A DNA stretch of 64,000 nt, from positions 62,001-126,000 of the forward strand of contig JAQWHD010000032.1 in the NCBI GenBank assembly GCA_029237915.1, written 5' to 3'. This DNA is from Thalassotalea sp. Lineage in GTDB: Bacteria; Pseudomonadota; Gammaproteobacteria; Enterobacterales; Alteromonadaceae. The notes below the pieces were generated by a model. That model was not told the DNA's origin. It saw only the letters and a program-made list of their open reading frames with translations, and did no database searches. Position numbers and translations under genes: made by a program. Shown here piece after piece: positions 46,000-54,366 of this stretch. Each line of letters begins with the position of its first letter. Position 1 is the stretch's first letter.

Positions 46000-46704
46000 T
46001 TAATTAAATATTGAATGGCCACCAAGGCGGTATTTACTACCTGGTGACGTTAAAATTGCTAAGCTGACGACACCAGAACGAGACCAGGTGCGACGCTTTA
46101 CTTGTAAGCAAGGTTGCTCGGCTTCAATAGCCAGCAATAGAGAAATTTTTGTTTGGGCAATAACCGCTTCAATTTCATGAGTCGCTTCGGTTAGTGGCGC
46201 TTCTTTACTTAAGTACTCGTGTGGTGTTAATACTGAAAAATCCTGTTGGATATAATCAGGTACTAAGGCAGCATTGACATAACGCTGCTCCAGTTGAATT
46301 GGTTGCTCATTTTGCATATGCAGTATTTTTGAAAAATACACCGTATCGCCAATGGCAATATCAAGTTCTGTAGCAATGTGCGCATCAGCGATAAGCTTTT
46401 CAACACGGATTGGTTTAGCTGAGTATTGATGTCCTGATTCAGTGACCTCTTCAGCTATATTGCGAATTTCAAGTAGCGATGATTGTGACTTAAAGCTAGC
46501 AACAAATGTTCCTGACCCTTTTGAACGATTAAGCACACCTTCATCTGTTAGCTCTTGTAATGCTCTACGAGCTGTCATTCTCGATACTTCAAATTTTGTG
46601 GCCAATTCGTTTTCAGAAGGTACGCGTTCGAGTTCAGACCATATGCCTGATTCAATTTGTTTAAATATAAATTGCTTAATTTGGGTGAACTTTGGGGTAG
46701 TCAT
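46000..46704 (-). CDS. hutC: HutC, GntR-family histidine utilisation repressor
   Basis: A 234-residue repressor: an N-terminal GntR winged helix (about 1-70, with VPSENELATKFEVSRMTARRALQELTDEGVL) and a C-terminal UTRA ligand domain (about 90-230) that binds urocanate in known HutC proteins. Palindromes of the HutC type lie just upstream of its own gene and of hutI, which implies autoregulation and control of the whole pathway. It is first in the hutC-hutH-hutU operon. Confidence 0.95.
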   Translation of the reverse strand: MTTPKFTQIKQFIFKQIESGIWSELERVPSENELATKFEVSRMTARRALQELTDEGVLNRSKGSGTFVASFKSQSSLLEIRNIAEEVTESGHQYSAKPIRVEKLIADAHIATELDIAIGDTVYFSKILHMQNEQPIQLEQRYVNAALVPDYIQQDFSVLTPHEYLSKEAPLTEATHEIEAVIAQTKISLLLAIEAEQPCLQVKRRTWSRSGVVSLAILTSPGSKYRLGGHSIFN

Positions 46705-46729
46705 TACATTCCTAAAATGAAAGTCTAAT

Positions 46730-46741
46730 CTGTATATACAA
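46730..46741. promoter_or_regulatory. HutC operator 1 (imperfect)
   Basis: CTGTATATACAA differs from the perfect palindrome TTGTATATACAA at one base. It lies 26 bp upstream of the hutC start, close to the expected promoter. Confidence 0.75.
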
Positions 46742-46784
46742 CTTTGCGGGCGCTAATATCTCATAAATAGCAGGGGGCTTCAAG

Positions 46785-46796
46785 TTGTATATACAA
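46785..46796. promoter_or_regulatory. HutC operator 2
   Basis: TTGTATATACAA is a perfect 12-bp palindrome, 55 bp from operator 1 and about 80 bp upstream of hutC. The two could be bridged by one repressor assembly. Confidence 0.82.
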
Positions 46797-46842
46797 TCTA
46801 GGTAATGTTTTAAGAAATTATCTGTGGGTATAGCGATAACAA

Positions 46843-48255
46843 CTATGTAGAGTGATTTTTTATTAGTTGCCCTAACGTTTTGATCGCCTTTTCTCGCTTG
46901 CCGACCGTTGGGTGATTAAAGCTTAAACGAATATAATTTCGGTAATAATTGGAACAAGTAAAGAGTGCGCCTGGGGTGATTATTATGGTTTCTTTAATGG
47001 TTTCATTATAAAGTTTTGCTGTATCAATATTGCTATCAAGCTCAAGCCATAAAGCAATGCCGCCTTTAGGCACAGTGTAGCGGATATTATTTGGCCAATA
47101 CTTTGCTAGTGCAGTTAATAGCTGCTGGCGTTGATGTTGCAGCGTTCTGGTAAAGTGATCTAAATGTCGACGGAAACCGCCCGAGCTAATAAAACTTGCG
47201 ATGCCTTGTTGTTGGGTTTGGCAACTTGCTAGTTGACTGGTTAATTTTAAGCGTACTACATCATCTTGCCAGCGACCTGCTGCAATCCAGCCAATACGTA
47301 AATCTCGTGATAAAGACTTTGAAAACGAACTGCATAAGATAACTCTTTGCTGACTATCTAGTGCTTTTAATGGCGCAATATTATTAGTAAAGCTTAGCTC
47401 ACCATAAATATCATCTTCAATTACGGCAAAGTCATGTGCATTGGCAAGTGATATTAACTTTTCTCTGGCTTTTACTGGCATGGTTGAGCCGGTTGGTGTG
47501 GCAAAAGTAGGGGTAACGATACAAGCTTTTATTTGCCAATGGGCTAAAGCTTTTTCTAACTCATCAGGATCTAAACCAGATACGGCTGAAGCAGACACTT
47601 CAATAATATTTAGATTTAACTGCTCCAATAATTGCACCACGCCATAAAAAGCAGGGCTTTCAACGGCAACATTGTCTCCAGGTTTACAAGTAACTAATAA
47701 CGCCAAAAATAATGCGTGCTGGCAGCCTGAGGTAATACAAAAATCGTCAACACCTAAGCTTAGACCGCGCAGCCGATAACGGTCTTTAATTTGCTGGCGC
47801 AGACTCTCTAATCCCAGAGGTGAGTCATAGTACATGGATTTATTATGTACTGAATCTCTTAACGCTCTAGATATATGTCGGTTTAATTCAATTAAATGAT
47901 TTGATGGAGGTAGGGGAGTAGATTTTGGCAAAATATCAAACGCGGCACTGCGTGACATAATGTCGTAAAAAATTTCCGGAACCGTTACTTCAAGTGGAGC
48001 TAAGTTAGGATAAAGCTGTTGTGGTATTTTGTGTGTTTTGTTTATTTTACTTACAAAATAGCCAACTTTTGGTTTTGCTTCGACAAGTCCTTTTTGCTCT
48101 AATTCCATCAAGGCACGTATCACCGTATTTTTAGAAACACCATGCTCTGCAGCTAAGCATCTAATTGACGGTAACTTATCACCAAATAACCATATGTTGT
48201 CATTAATTTTAGCCTCAATAAATTCGACTAAATCTTCAAAAATATGAATACTCAT
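46843..48255 (-). CDS. MocR-type regulator: GntR helix-turn-helix fused to aminotransferase domain
   Basis: A 470-residue MocR/PdxR-family protein. The N-terminal winged helix (about 1-70, with KLPSIRCLAAEHGVSKNTVIRALMELEQKGLV) is joined to a fold-type I aminotransferase domain (about 95-465). The PLP lysine is in SSFSKSLSRDLRIGW, and TPTFATPTGSTMP is the usual active-site loop. I choose the ATG at 48255, after GAGGAAC; an upstream start (48285) lacks support. It is divergent from ccoG, though the target genes are not evident; MocR regulators commonly control the adjacent divergent gene. Confidence 0.88.
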   Translation of the reverse strand: MSIHIFEDLVEFIEAKINDNIWLFGDKLPSIRCLAAEHGVSKNTVIRALMELEQKGLVEAKPKVGYFVSKINKTHKIPQQLYPNLAPLEVTVPEIFYDIMSRSAAFDILPKSTPLPPSNHLIELNRHISRALRDSVHNKSMYYDSPLGLESLRQQIKDRYRLRGLSLGVDDFCITSGCQHALFLALLVTCKPGDNVAVESPAFYGVVQLLEQLNLNIIEVSASAVSGLDPDELEKALAHWQIKACIVTPTFATPTGSTMPVKAREKLISLANAHDFAVIEDDIYGELSFTNNIAPLKALDSQQRVILCSSFSKSLSRDLRIGWIAAGRWQDDVVRLKLTSQLASCQTQQQGIASFISSGGFRRHLDHFTRTLQHQRQQLLTALAKYWPNNIRYTVPKGGIALWLELDSNIDTAKLYNETIKETIIITPGALFTCSNYYRNYIRLSFNHPTVGKREKAIKTLGQLIKNHST

Positions 48256-48383
48256 TTTAATGTTCCTCAACAAAACTGTACCCATTGTAATTTAATTTAT
48301 TGTCACTGTCTGCGTACGCTGTAAATTATTAAAATGTGCGGAATTTACAATCACCTGAAAATTGTTCAGGAAGGCAGTTGCAC

Positions 48384-49760
48384 ATGCAAAAATCCACAAA
48401 AAATTCTGGTGCGGTAATTTTTCAAACCAGCAATATCGATAGCAAAATATTTGTTAGAGAACAAAAAGGCTTCTTTCAACGAATTAGACGTTCATTGGGT
48501 TGGATATTAACTATTTTATTTATGGTGATTCCGTTTATTCAATACCAAGGCGAACAAGCTATCCTGTTCGATCTGGAAGTACAAAAATTGAATATATTTT
48601 CTATGGTGTTATACCCACAAGATCTATTTATATTTGTATTACTTTTAATGTTTTCAGCGTTTGCGCTGTTTTTTGTTTCCAATAAATATGGCCGTATATG
48701 GTGTGGTTATACCTGCCCGCAAACTATCTGGACCATGATGTATTTATGGGTAGAGCATCGAGTTGAAGGTAATCGTCAGGCGAAAATGAAACTAGACAAA
48801 ATGCCCTATGGCTTAAAGAAAGTAGTGACTAAGGTGGTGAAGCATACCCTTTGGTTATTAATCGCAGTGATTACTGCAGCAGTATTTATGTCTTACTTTG
48901 TGCCTGCTCATGATCTTTACTTAGATTTACTAACCCTAAAATCGTCAAGTTTAGTTAATGGCTGGGTAATATTCTTTGCACTGTGTACCTATATTAATGC
49001 TGGTTGGATCCGTGAAAAAATGTGCGAACATATGTGTCCATATTCTCGTTTTCAGTCGGTAATGTTTAATAACAACACTAAAGTCATTGCTTACGATGTG
49101 GAGCGAGGAGAGCAACGTGGGCCGAGAAAGATTAATGGCGAGAAACCAGATCATTTAGGTGATTGTGTCGATTGTAATTTATGCGTACAAGTTTGCCCTG
49201 TCGGTATCGATATTCGTAACGGTCTACAGTATGAGTGTATTAGCTGTGGCCTATGTATTGATGCTTGTGATCAAACCATGGATAAATTTAATTATCCTAG
49301 AGGCTTAATTAAATACAGTTCAATCAATGAAAGTGCCAATATTGAACATGCTAATAAAAAGTCAATAAATTACGCCTATGCTCTGATCATGACGATTATA
49401 ACCGTACTGTCTCTATTGTGGATAGTTAATCGCAGTGAATTTGAAGTGTCGGTAATAAAAGACCGAAATGTTTTATACCGTGAAACCTATGATAATTTAA
49501 TTGAAAACACCTTCCAAATGAAGATCTTTAATAAGAGTAAGCATGCCGCTGTATTTAACGTTGAACTTGAAGGTTTGCAACACTTTATCATTGCAGATAA
49601 TCAGCCAATTGAAGTAGCCCCACAAGAACGTACTATTGTAATGGTTACTGTATTGTCACCAGAAGATTATCAGCAAAAATTTACCGACTTTAAATTTATT
49701 TTACACAATAGCGATGGCGAAAGTGAATTAGTAACAAAAACAACATTTCATGGCCCGTAG
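48384..49760 (+). CDS. ccoG: CcoG (FixG/RdxA), cytochrome cbb3 oxidase accessory protein
   Basis: A 458-residue membrane iron-sulfur protein. About five helices, with CGYTCPQTIWTMM and CEHMCPYSRFQSVM, are followed by a 2[4Fe-4S] ferredoxin-like domain (CVDCNLCVQVCPVG and CISCGLCIDACD) and a C-terminal immunoglobulin-like domain. CcoG reduces Cu(II) for cbb3 oxidase assembly. The ATG at 48384 follows AGGAAGG; an upstream GTG would add 16 residues. The ccoNOPQ genes are not adjacent, so this copy lies outside the oxidase operon. Confidence 0.93.
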   Translation: MQKSTKNSGAVIFQTSNIDSKIFVREQKGFFQRIRRSLGWILTILFMVIPFIQYQGEQAILFDLEVQKLNIFSMVLYPQDLFIFVLLLMFSAFALFFVSNKYGRIWCGYTCPQTIWTMMYLWVEHRVEGNRQAKMKLDKMPYGLKKVVTKVVKHTLWLLIAVITAAVFMSYFVPAHDLYLDLLTLKSSSLVNGWVIFFALCTYINAGWIREKMCEHMCPYSRFQSVMFNNNTKVIAYDVERGEQRGPRKINGEKPDHLGDCVDCNLCVQVCPVGIDIRNGLQYECISCGLCIDACDQTMDKFNYPRGLIKYSSINESANIEHANKKSINYAYALIMTIITVLSLLWIVNRSEFEVSVIKDRNVLYRETYDNLIENTFQMKIFNKSKHAAVFNVELEGLQHFIIADNQPIEVAPQERTIVMVTVLSPEDYQQKFTDFKFILHNSDGESELVTKTTFHGP

Positions 49761-49878
49761 AGTTTTTAGCAATTTAATTTAAAGATAGTGTGTGTTTTAA
49801 TGTAGCGAAATACACACTCTTCATATATCTAATTTTTGTATAAATAATTAGGCATTTATCTTTAGGTTGAAATAACAC

Positions 49879-51048
49879 ATGCGTAAGTTCTTACTCGCGG
49901 TAATATGTAGTACTAGTACATTCGGTAGTTACCCAACATTAGCAAACTCCAACACCTATGTTACTGTAGAAGAAAGTAAAATAACTCAAGCACAACAAGA
50001 GTTACCTATCATCAGCAATCAATTTGTTGCTCTCCAGAAACAATTTTTAACTGAATTAAGCGAAACTAAAACCACTGAATCACTCGCTAAGGTTGTTAAC
50101 CTTTTTGCAAATAAACTTTGGCAAGGCGCTACAGTACATCTACAAAAAAACAAAACATACGATGATCGAGCGCTTTACTGGGCAAGATTACAATTAGCTA
50201 AAACGTTAAGAACCTCCGCACCTTTTTATCGCTTAAATGAACAAGAACAAAGCAAATTAATGTTTAACTTTGAGCTCGCCAGTCGTGGTAATAATGACGT
50301 TTCTTTTAATAAAAACACAGATAAGAAAATACTTATTACCGGTTTTGACCCTTTCTTTTTGCACCGTAACATTGGGCAAAGTAATCCCTCGGGGATTGCT
50401 GCCATGGCATTTGATGGCGTTGTTATTGAACATAATGGCGTAACCGCTGAGATTCAAACCTTAATGGTACCAGTGCGTTTTGCCGATTTTGACCAAGGCA
50501 TGATTGAAACTATGCTTACTCCTCATATTAAGTCGGGCGATGTTGATATGGTTAGCACGATTAGTATGGGCCGCGAAGATTTTGATCTAGAGCGTTTTCC
50601 TGGGCTAAGACGAAGTGCACAAGCACCTGGTAACTTAGGTGTATATACCGGTGCAACAAGCGAAAACCCACTTGTACCTTATTTACACTCAAAACCGCTT
50701 AATGGCCCCGAATTTGTGGAATTTAGCTTACCGATAGAAGCGATGAGCAAAGCAAAAGGACAATATAAAATCAACGACAATGCCAATATCGCAAGCTTAG
50801 AAAAAGGTAAGTTTGTTGCTAACTCTTTAATTGAATTAGCAAAGCAAACTTCAGTAAGTGGCTCAGGGGGAGGTTATCTCTCTAATGAAATATCATATCG
50901 AAGTATCTTACTGCGCAACCAATATAATCCTAAATTACCGGTGGGGCATATTCATACCCCAAGAATTAAAGATTGGGATAAACAGGTAGTCAGTAATATT
51001 GTTGAGCAAATTCAATTAATGTTAAAACATGCTACAACAGCACTGTAA
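49879..51048 (+). CDS. Exported C15 (pyroglutamyl peptidase I)-like protein lacking the catalytic cysteine
   Basis: A 389-residue protein with a signal peptide (about 1-22) and an N-terminal helical extension of about 125 residues. A C15-like domain then begins ILITGFDPFFLHRNIGQSNPSG (151-172), matching the TGFEPFGG...NPS start of pyrrolidone carboxyl peptidases. The usual nucleophile region (YLCN...Y) reads GGYLSNEISY here, so S335 replaces the cysteine; the family histidine appears kept in GHIHTPR (H358). It may be a pseudoenzyme, or use serine. Periplasmic location is also unusual, since classical PCP enzymes are cytosolic. Confidence 0.75.
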   Translation: MRKFLLAVICSTSTFGSYPTLANSNTYVTVEESKITQAQQELPIISNQFVALQKQFLTELSETKTTESLAKVVNLFANKLWQGATVHLQKNKTYDDRALYWARLQLAKTLRTSAPFYRLNEQEQSKLMFNFELASRGNNDVSFNKNTDKKILITGFDPFFLHRNIGQSNPSGIAAMAFDGVVIEHNGVTAEIQTLMVPVRFADFDQGMIETMLTPHIKSGDVDMVSTISMGREDFDLERFPGLRRSAQAPGNLGVYTGATSENPLVPYLHSKPLNGPEFVEFSLPIEAMSKAKGQYKINDNANIASLEKGKFVANSLIELAKQTSVSGSGGGYLSNEISYRSILLRNQYNPKLPVGHIHTPRIKDWDKQVVSNIVEQIQLMLKHATTAL

Positions 51049-51122
51049 TATCTAAGCATGAACGAGAGCAAACCACAATTCGCTTCCCTTTATCACCAGA
51101 GGCTAGTGGGCAATCGAGTAAT

Positions 51123-51470
51123 ATGCAACTAGGCTCTGTCGAATCTAAAATTGTAGTTAAAGACCGTGACGATATCACTCTGTTAAAACAGTCTGAGATA
51201 GAATGGATTGATGCTGCCGGCGATTATGTTTGTTTGCATGTAGATGGGGTTACCCATATTAAGCGCAGTACTCTAAAAAATCTGTTGGATGAACTAGACC
51301 AAAATATTTTCAAACGAGTACATCGTTCAACAATCGTAAATTTAAATTTTATTCAGAAAGTTATTCCTCATACCAAAGGTGAGTTTTTCTTAAAACTTGG
51401 CGAATATGATCAAGTTAAAGTAAGCCGTAACTACCGAGATGTAATTAAATCGTTTTTAACGGACATGTAG
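51123..51470 (+). CDS. Free-standing LytTR DNA-binding protein
   Basis: A 115-residue protein made almost only of a LytTR domain (about 10-112): SEIEWIDAAGDYVCLHVDG, THIKRSTLKNLLDEL, FKRVHRSTIVNLNFIQKV and VKVSRNYRDVIKSFL. There is no receiver or sensor domain, so its signal input is not visible. It starts 74 bp after the C15-like gene on the same strand and may be cotranscribed. LytTR proteins bind direct repeats of about 9-10 bp; I found no such target here. The ribosome site is weak (GAG). Confidence 0.85.
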   Translation: MQLGSVESKIVVKDRDDITLLKQSEIEWIDAAGDYVCLHVDGVTHIKRSTLKNLLDELDQNIFKRVHRSTIVNLNFIQKVIPHTKGEFFLKLGEYDQVKVSRNYRDVIKSFLTDM

Positions 51471-51561
51471 GCTTAGTATGTTAATTAATCAAAATTTAAT
51501 TTAGATCAGAATATCTCTTAGCTATAAATGCTTTAATCAACCTTTGTTGATGAGGCCATTC

Positions 51562-51834
51562 ATGATTAAAAAACCAGATTGTAATACCGCCATGTTAAAT
51601 CTTATAACTTCTGTTCGTGCAGATTTTCCTTTTACTGTACCAGAAGCAAATATTTGCGGCATATCGTGTATTGGCTGCCCTAAAAAATTGTTAGAGCTGG
51701 TCGATACAGAACTATGCGAATGGGAGGTCAAAATTAATAATGGAGATACCCCTAAGCTTGGCGAAATTTCAAGACTAGCCAAGCTTTGTAAGAATGTTAG
51801 ACGTGGATTAAAACGCAATAACCTAGTCAATTAG
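51562..51834 (+). CDS. Small Cys-containing protein of unknown family
   Basis: A 90-residue soluble protein I do not recognise. The middle contains NICGISCIGCPKK, a compact cysteine group that could bind metal, plus two more cysteines (DTELCEW and LAKLCKN). I use the ATG at 51562, six bases after GAGG; start codons further upstream (TTG 51544, ATG 51550) overlap that site. It lies just upstream of hutI, with the HutC operator at 51857 in between, and is oriented like hutI. No function is proposed. Confidence 0.65.
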   Translation: MIKKPDCNTAMLNLITSVRADFPFTVPEANICGISCIGCPKKLLELVDTELCEWEVKINNGDTPKLGEISRLAKLCKNVRRGLKRNNLVN

Positions 51835-51856
51835 CAATATTCCCCTCTTATAAATT

Positions 51857-51870
51857 CTTGTATATACAAG
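51857..51870. promoter_or_regulatory. HutC operator 3, upstream of hutI
   Basis: CTTGTATATACAAG is a perfect 14-bp palindrome sharing the TTGTATATACAA core of the sites before hutC. It lies about 60 bp upstream of the hutI start. Confidence 0.85.
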
Positions 51871-51928
51871 TTGCGTGGTTATCACTTTTCAGGTACATTT
51901 CGCCTATCTTCGTTGAATTGGAACACTC

Positions 51929-53161
51929 ATGACATCAACCGCTACATGGCAAACTCTTTTTATTAATGTAAATATCGCAACTATGGATGACGGCAGTAAT
52001 TCGTATGGAGCTATTAATAATGGCGCATTGGCGATAGCTGATGGCAAAATTGCTTGGATAGGTGAACAATCAAATTTACCTGCTTTTGATAAAAGTGCTG
52101 TTGACGTTATTGATGGCCAAGGTAAGTGGATAACACCTGGTTTAATTGATTGCCATACTCATATTGTTTATGGTTCACACCGTGCGAATGAGTTTGAAAT
52201 GCGCTTACAGGGTGCTAGTTATGAAGAAATTGCAAATAGCGGTGGTGGTATTGTATCTACAGTAAAAGCCACTCGCGCTGCATCTGCAGAAGAGCTATAT
52301 GTTAGTGCTCATAAACGCCTAAGTGCACTTCACAATGAAGGTGTTACTAGTTTAGAGATAAAGTCAGGTTATGGCTTAGATCTTGAAACTGAAATTAAAA
52401 TGCTTAAAGTTGCCAAGCGCTTAGAAGAAAATACTCCGGTTACGGTTCGTAAAACATTTCTTGGCGCACATGCGGTTCCCGTTGAATATAAAGATAATGC
52501 CGATGCTTATATTAATTTAGTGTGCGAGCAAATGATCCCTGAAATTGCAAAGCAAAACTTAGCTGATGCTGTTGATGTGTTTTGTGAAGGTATCGGTTTT
52601 TCTATCGAGCAAACTGAAGCGGTTTTTAAAGCAGCCAAGCAGTATGGTTTACCGGTAAAGGTTCATGCAGAACAATTATCAGATTTGGGTGGCAGTGAGC
52701 TAGCAGCTAAATACAGTGCACTTTCTAGTGATCATGTAGAGTTTCTATCGGAGCAAGGTGTTAAAGCCATGAGCGCGGCTAATATGACCGCTGTGCTTTT
52801 ACCTGGCGCCTTTTACTTTTTACGTGAAACCAAATTGCCGCCAATTGAATTACTACGCGCTCATAATGTACCAATGGCCATAGCGAGTGATGCAAACCCT
52901 GGTTCTTCACCAATTAACTCGATCCAGTTAATGCTTAATATGGCCTGTACATTATTTAGATTAACACCAAGTGAAGCATTAGCCGGTGTAACTTGTCATG
53001 CAGCCAAAGCATTAGGCATTGATGGCGTTGTTGGTAGATTAGAAGTGGGTCTTGATGCTGATATTGTTTTGTGGGATATCGAACAACCAGCACAGCTTTG
53101 TTACCAGTTCGGGGTAAACCCTCTAGCTGCTTTATACAAGCAAGGTAAAAAAGTTAAATAA
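51929..53161 (+). CDS. hutI: Imidazolonepropionase
   Basis: A 410-residue amidohydrolase that opens imidazolone propionate to formiminoglutamate, the third step of histidine degradation. Metal-binding HTH lies in [22 protein letters not shown], and later histidines are in [17 protein letters not shown] and [18 protein letters not shown] is the conserved Asp motif. It is transcribed alone on the plus strand, about 5 kb from hutCHU, with its own HutC operator. No gene for the last step (hutG or hutF) is in the window. Confidence 0.97.
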   Translation: MTSTATWQTLFINVNIATMDDGSNSYGAINNGALAIADGKIAWIGEQSNLPAFDKSAVDVIDGQGKWITPGLIDCHTHIVYGSHRANEFEMRLQGASYEEIANSGGGIVSTVKATRAASAEELYVSAHKRLSALHNEGVTSLEIKSGYGLDLETEIKMLKVAKRLEENTPVTVRKTFLGAHAVPVEYKDNADAYINLVCEQMIPEIAKQNLADAVDVFCEGIGFSIEQTEAVFKAAKQYGLPVKVHAEQLSDLGGSELAAKYSALSSDHVEFLSEQGVKAMSAANMTAVLLPGAFYFLRETKLPPIELLRAHNVPMAIASDANPGSSPINSIQLMLNMACTLFRLTPSEALAGVTCHAAKALGIDGVVGRLEVGLDADIVLWDIEQPAQLCYQFGVNPLAALYKQGKKVK

Positions 53162-53178
53162 ATGAAATGGCTATAAAC

Positions 53179-53205
53179 AAAAGGGATAACATAGTTATCC
53201 CTTTT
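53179..53205. terminator. Bidirectional terminator between hutI and rraA
   Basis: AAAAGGGATAAC / GTTATCCCTTTT with a 3-base loop, between the convergent hutI and rraA genes. A-rich and T-rich arm ends allow action on both strands. Confidence 0.85.
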
Positions 53206-53227
53206 AGTAGTTGTTAGTTCTTGATAC

Positions 53228-53713
53228 CTATTCGATATCCAACGCGTCAGGTGAGAGCACAATGCCAGTACTATCTGCGTAAATATGATCTTCAGGTAAA
53301 ATGGTTACCCCTGCAAAGTTAATTGCTACGTCGCTTTCACCAGTGTTATCTTCGCTTGCACCTACCGGAATAGAAACCATAGCTTGGATGCCTAATTCAA
53401 TGTCTTCGATAATATCAACATCGCGTACACTGCCATAACAAATAATACCTTCCCAACCATTGCGAGCAGCGGTTTCAGCTATGTAGCCATCAATAAGCGC
53501 GCGGCGAGTTGAGCCACCGCCATCAATAACCAATACTTTGCCAACACCATCGGTTTCAACCACTTCTGCAATAAGTCCATTATTTTCAAAGCATTTAATG
53601 GTCACAACTGAACCGCCAAATGAATTTCGACCACCATAGTTACTTAACATTGGTTCGAGTACATCGATAGAATCGGCGTATAAATTACATAGCTCTGAGG
53701 TGTTGTATTGCAT
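53228..53713 (-). CDS. rraA: RraA, RNase E activity regulator
   Basis: A 161-residue protein of the RraA family, which binds the C-terminal scaffold of RNase E and dampens mRNA decay. Typical stretches are [45 protein letters not shown] and [16 protein letters not shown] choose the ATG at 53713, six bases after GGAG; the GTG at 53725 would use that site as coding sequence. In enteric bacteria rraA is near hslVU too, in agreement with the order here. Some RraA-fold proteins are aldolases, but the sequence favours the regulator. Confidence 0.93.
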   Translation of the reverse strand: MQYNTSELCNLYADSIDVLEPMLSNYGGRNSFGGSVVTIKCFENNGLIAEVVETDGVGKVLVIDGGGSTRRALIDGYIAETAARNGWEGIICYGSVRDVDIIEDIELGIQAMVSIPVGASEDNTGESDVAINFAGVTILPEDHIYADSTGIVLSPDALDIE

Positions 53714-53853
53714 GTTCTGCTCCACTTTATAGCAATTTAACTAAACCAGTTTTACCTGTTAAGTTATTGAATTAGTTTTAGTATAACCTTTGGAGATAAA
53801 GGAACAAGTGAAACTTTTTTAGTTATATAGGCAAACGACAAATTGCAGGCAAT

Positions 53854-53879
53854 AAAAAAGCGCCATAAGGCGCTTTTTT
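53854..53879 (-). terminator. Intrinsic terminator of rpmE
   Basis: AGCGCC / GGCGCT with a 4-base loop, flanked by A and T runs, about 20 bp after the rpmE stop on the minus strand. Confidence 0.85.
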
Positions 53880-53898
53880 AATTCGGTTTAGCTGTCGA

Positions 53899-54111
53899 CT
53901 ATTTAGACGAAAGAGCACCGAAACGTTTGTTGAATTTATCAACACGACCACCAGTCTCAGCAGCTTTTTGCTTACCAGTGTAGAACGGGTGACAAGCAGA
54001 ACATACGTCTAAGTAGATGTCTTTACCGCGTGTAGATTCAGTTTCAATAACGTTACCACATGAACATGTTGCTTTCATTGCAGTGTAATTTGGGTGGATA
54101 TTTGCTTTCAT
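53899..54111 (-). CDS. rpmE: Ribosomal protein bL31, zinc (C+) form
   Basis: A 70-residue bL31 starting [20 protein letters not shown]. The four zinc ligands of the C+ form are C16, C18, C37 and C40 (CSCG and CSAC). The start at 54111 gives the conserved N-terminus and follows AAGG; a longer frame up to 54159 is not part of the gene. Zinc-binding L31 acts as a cellular zinc store and is often replaced by a C- paralogue under Zur control; none is in this window. It is divergent from priA. Confidence 0.97.
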   Translation of the reverse strand: MKANIHPNYTAMKATCSCGNVIETESTRGKDIYLDVCSACHPFYTGKQKAAETGGRVDKFNKRFGALSSK

Positions 54112-54366
54112 GGAAAACCTTCTATATTTAGGCCGTATCGCCACTTGATCAATTGCCAAGTACCATACGAGTTACAATTTAAGTTGGCGGATCATACGGT
54201 ATAGCCAGCCGATGATCAACTAAAACAGTTAAAAAATAGACAAATACTTTATAACTTCAACATAAATTATGTTTTTATCGGCTTTGCTGCCATGCAATAG
54301 TAAATTAGCTTGGCAAATCTACTTTAACTGGGCAGAATAAATGTACTTATAATAATACTATAGATT

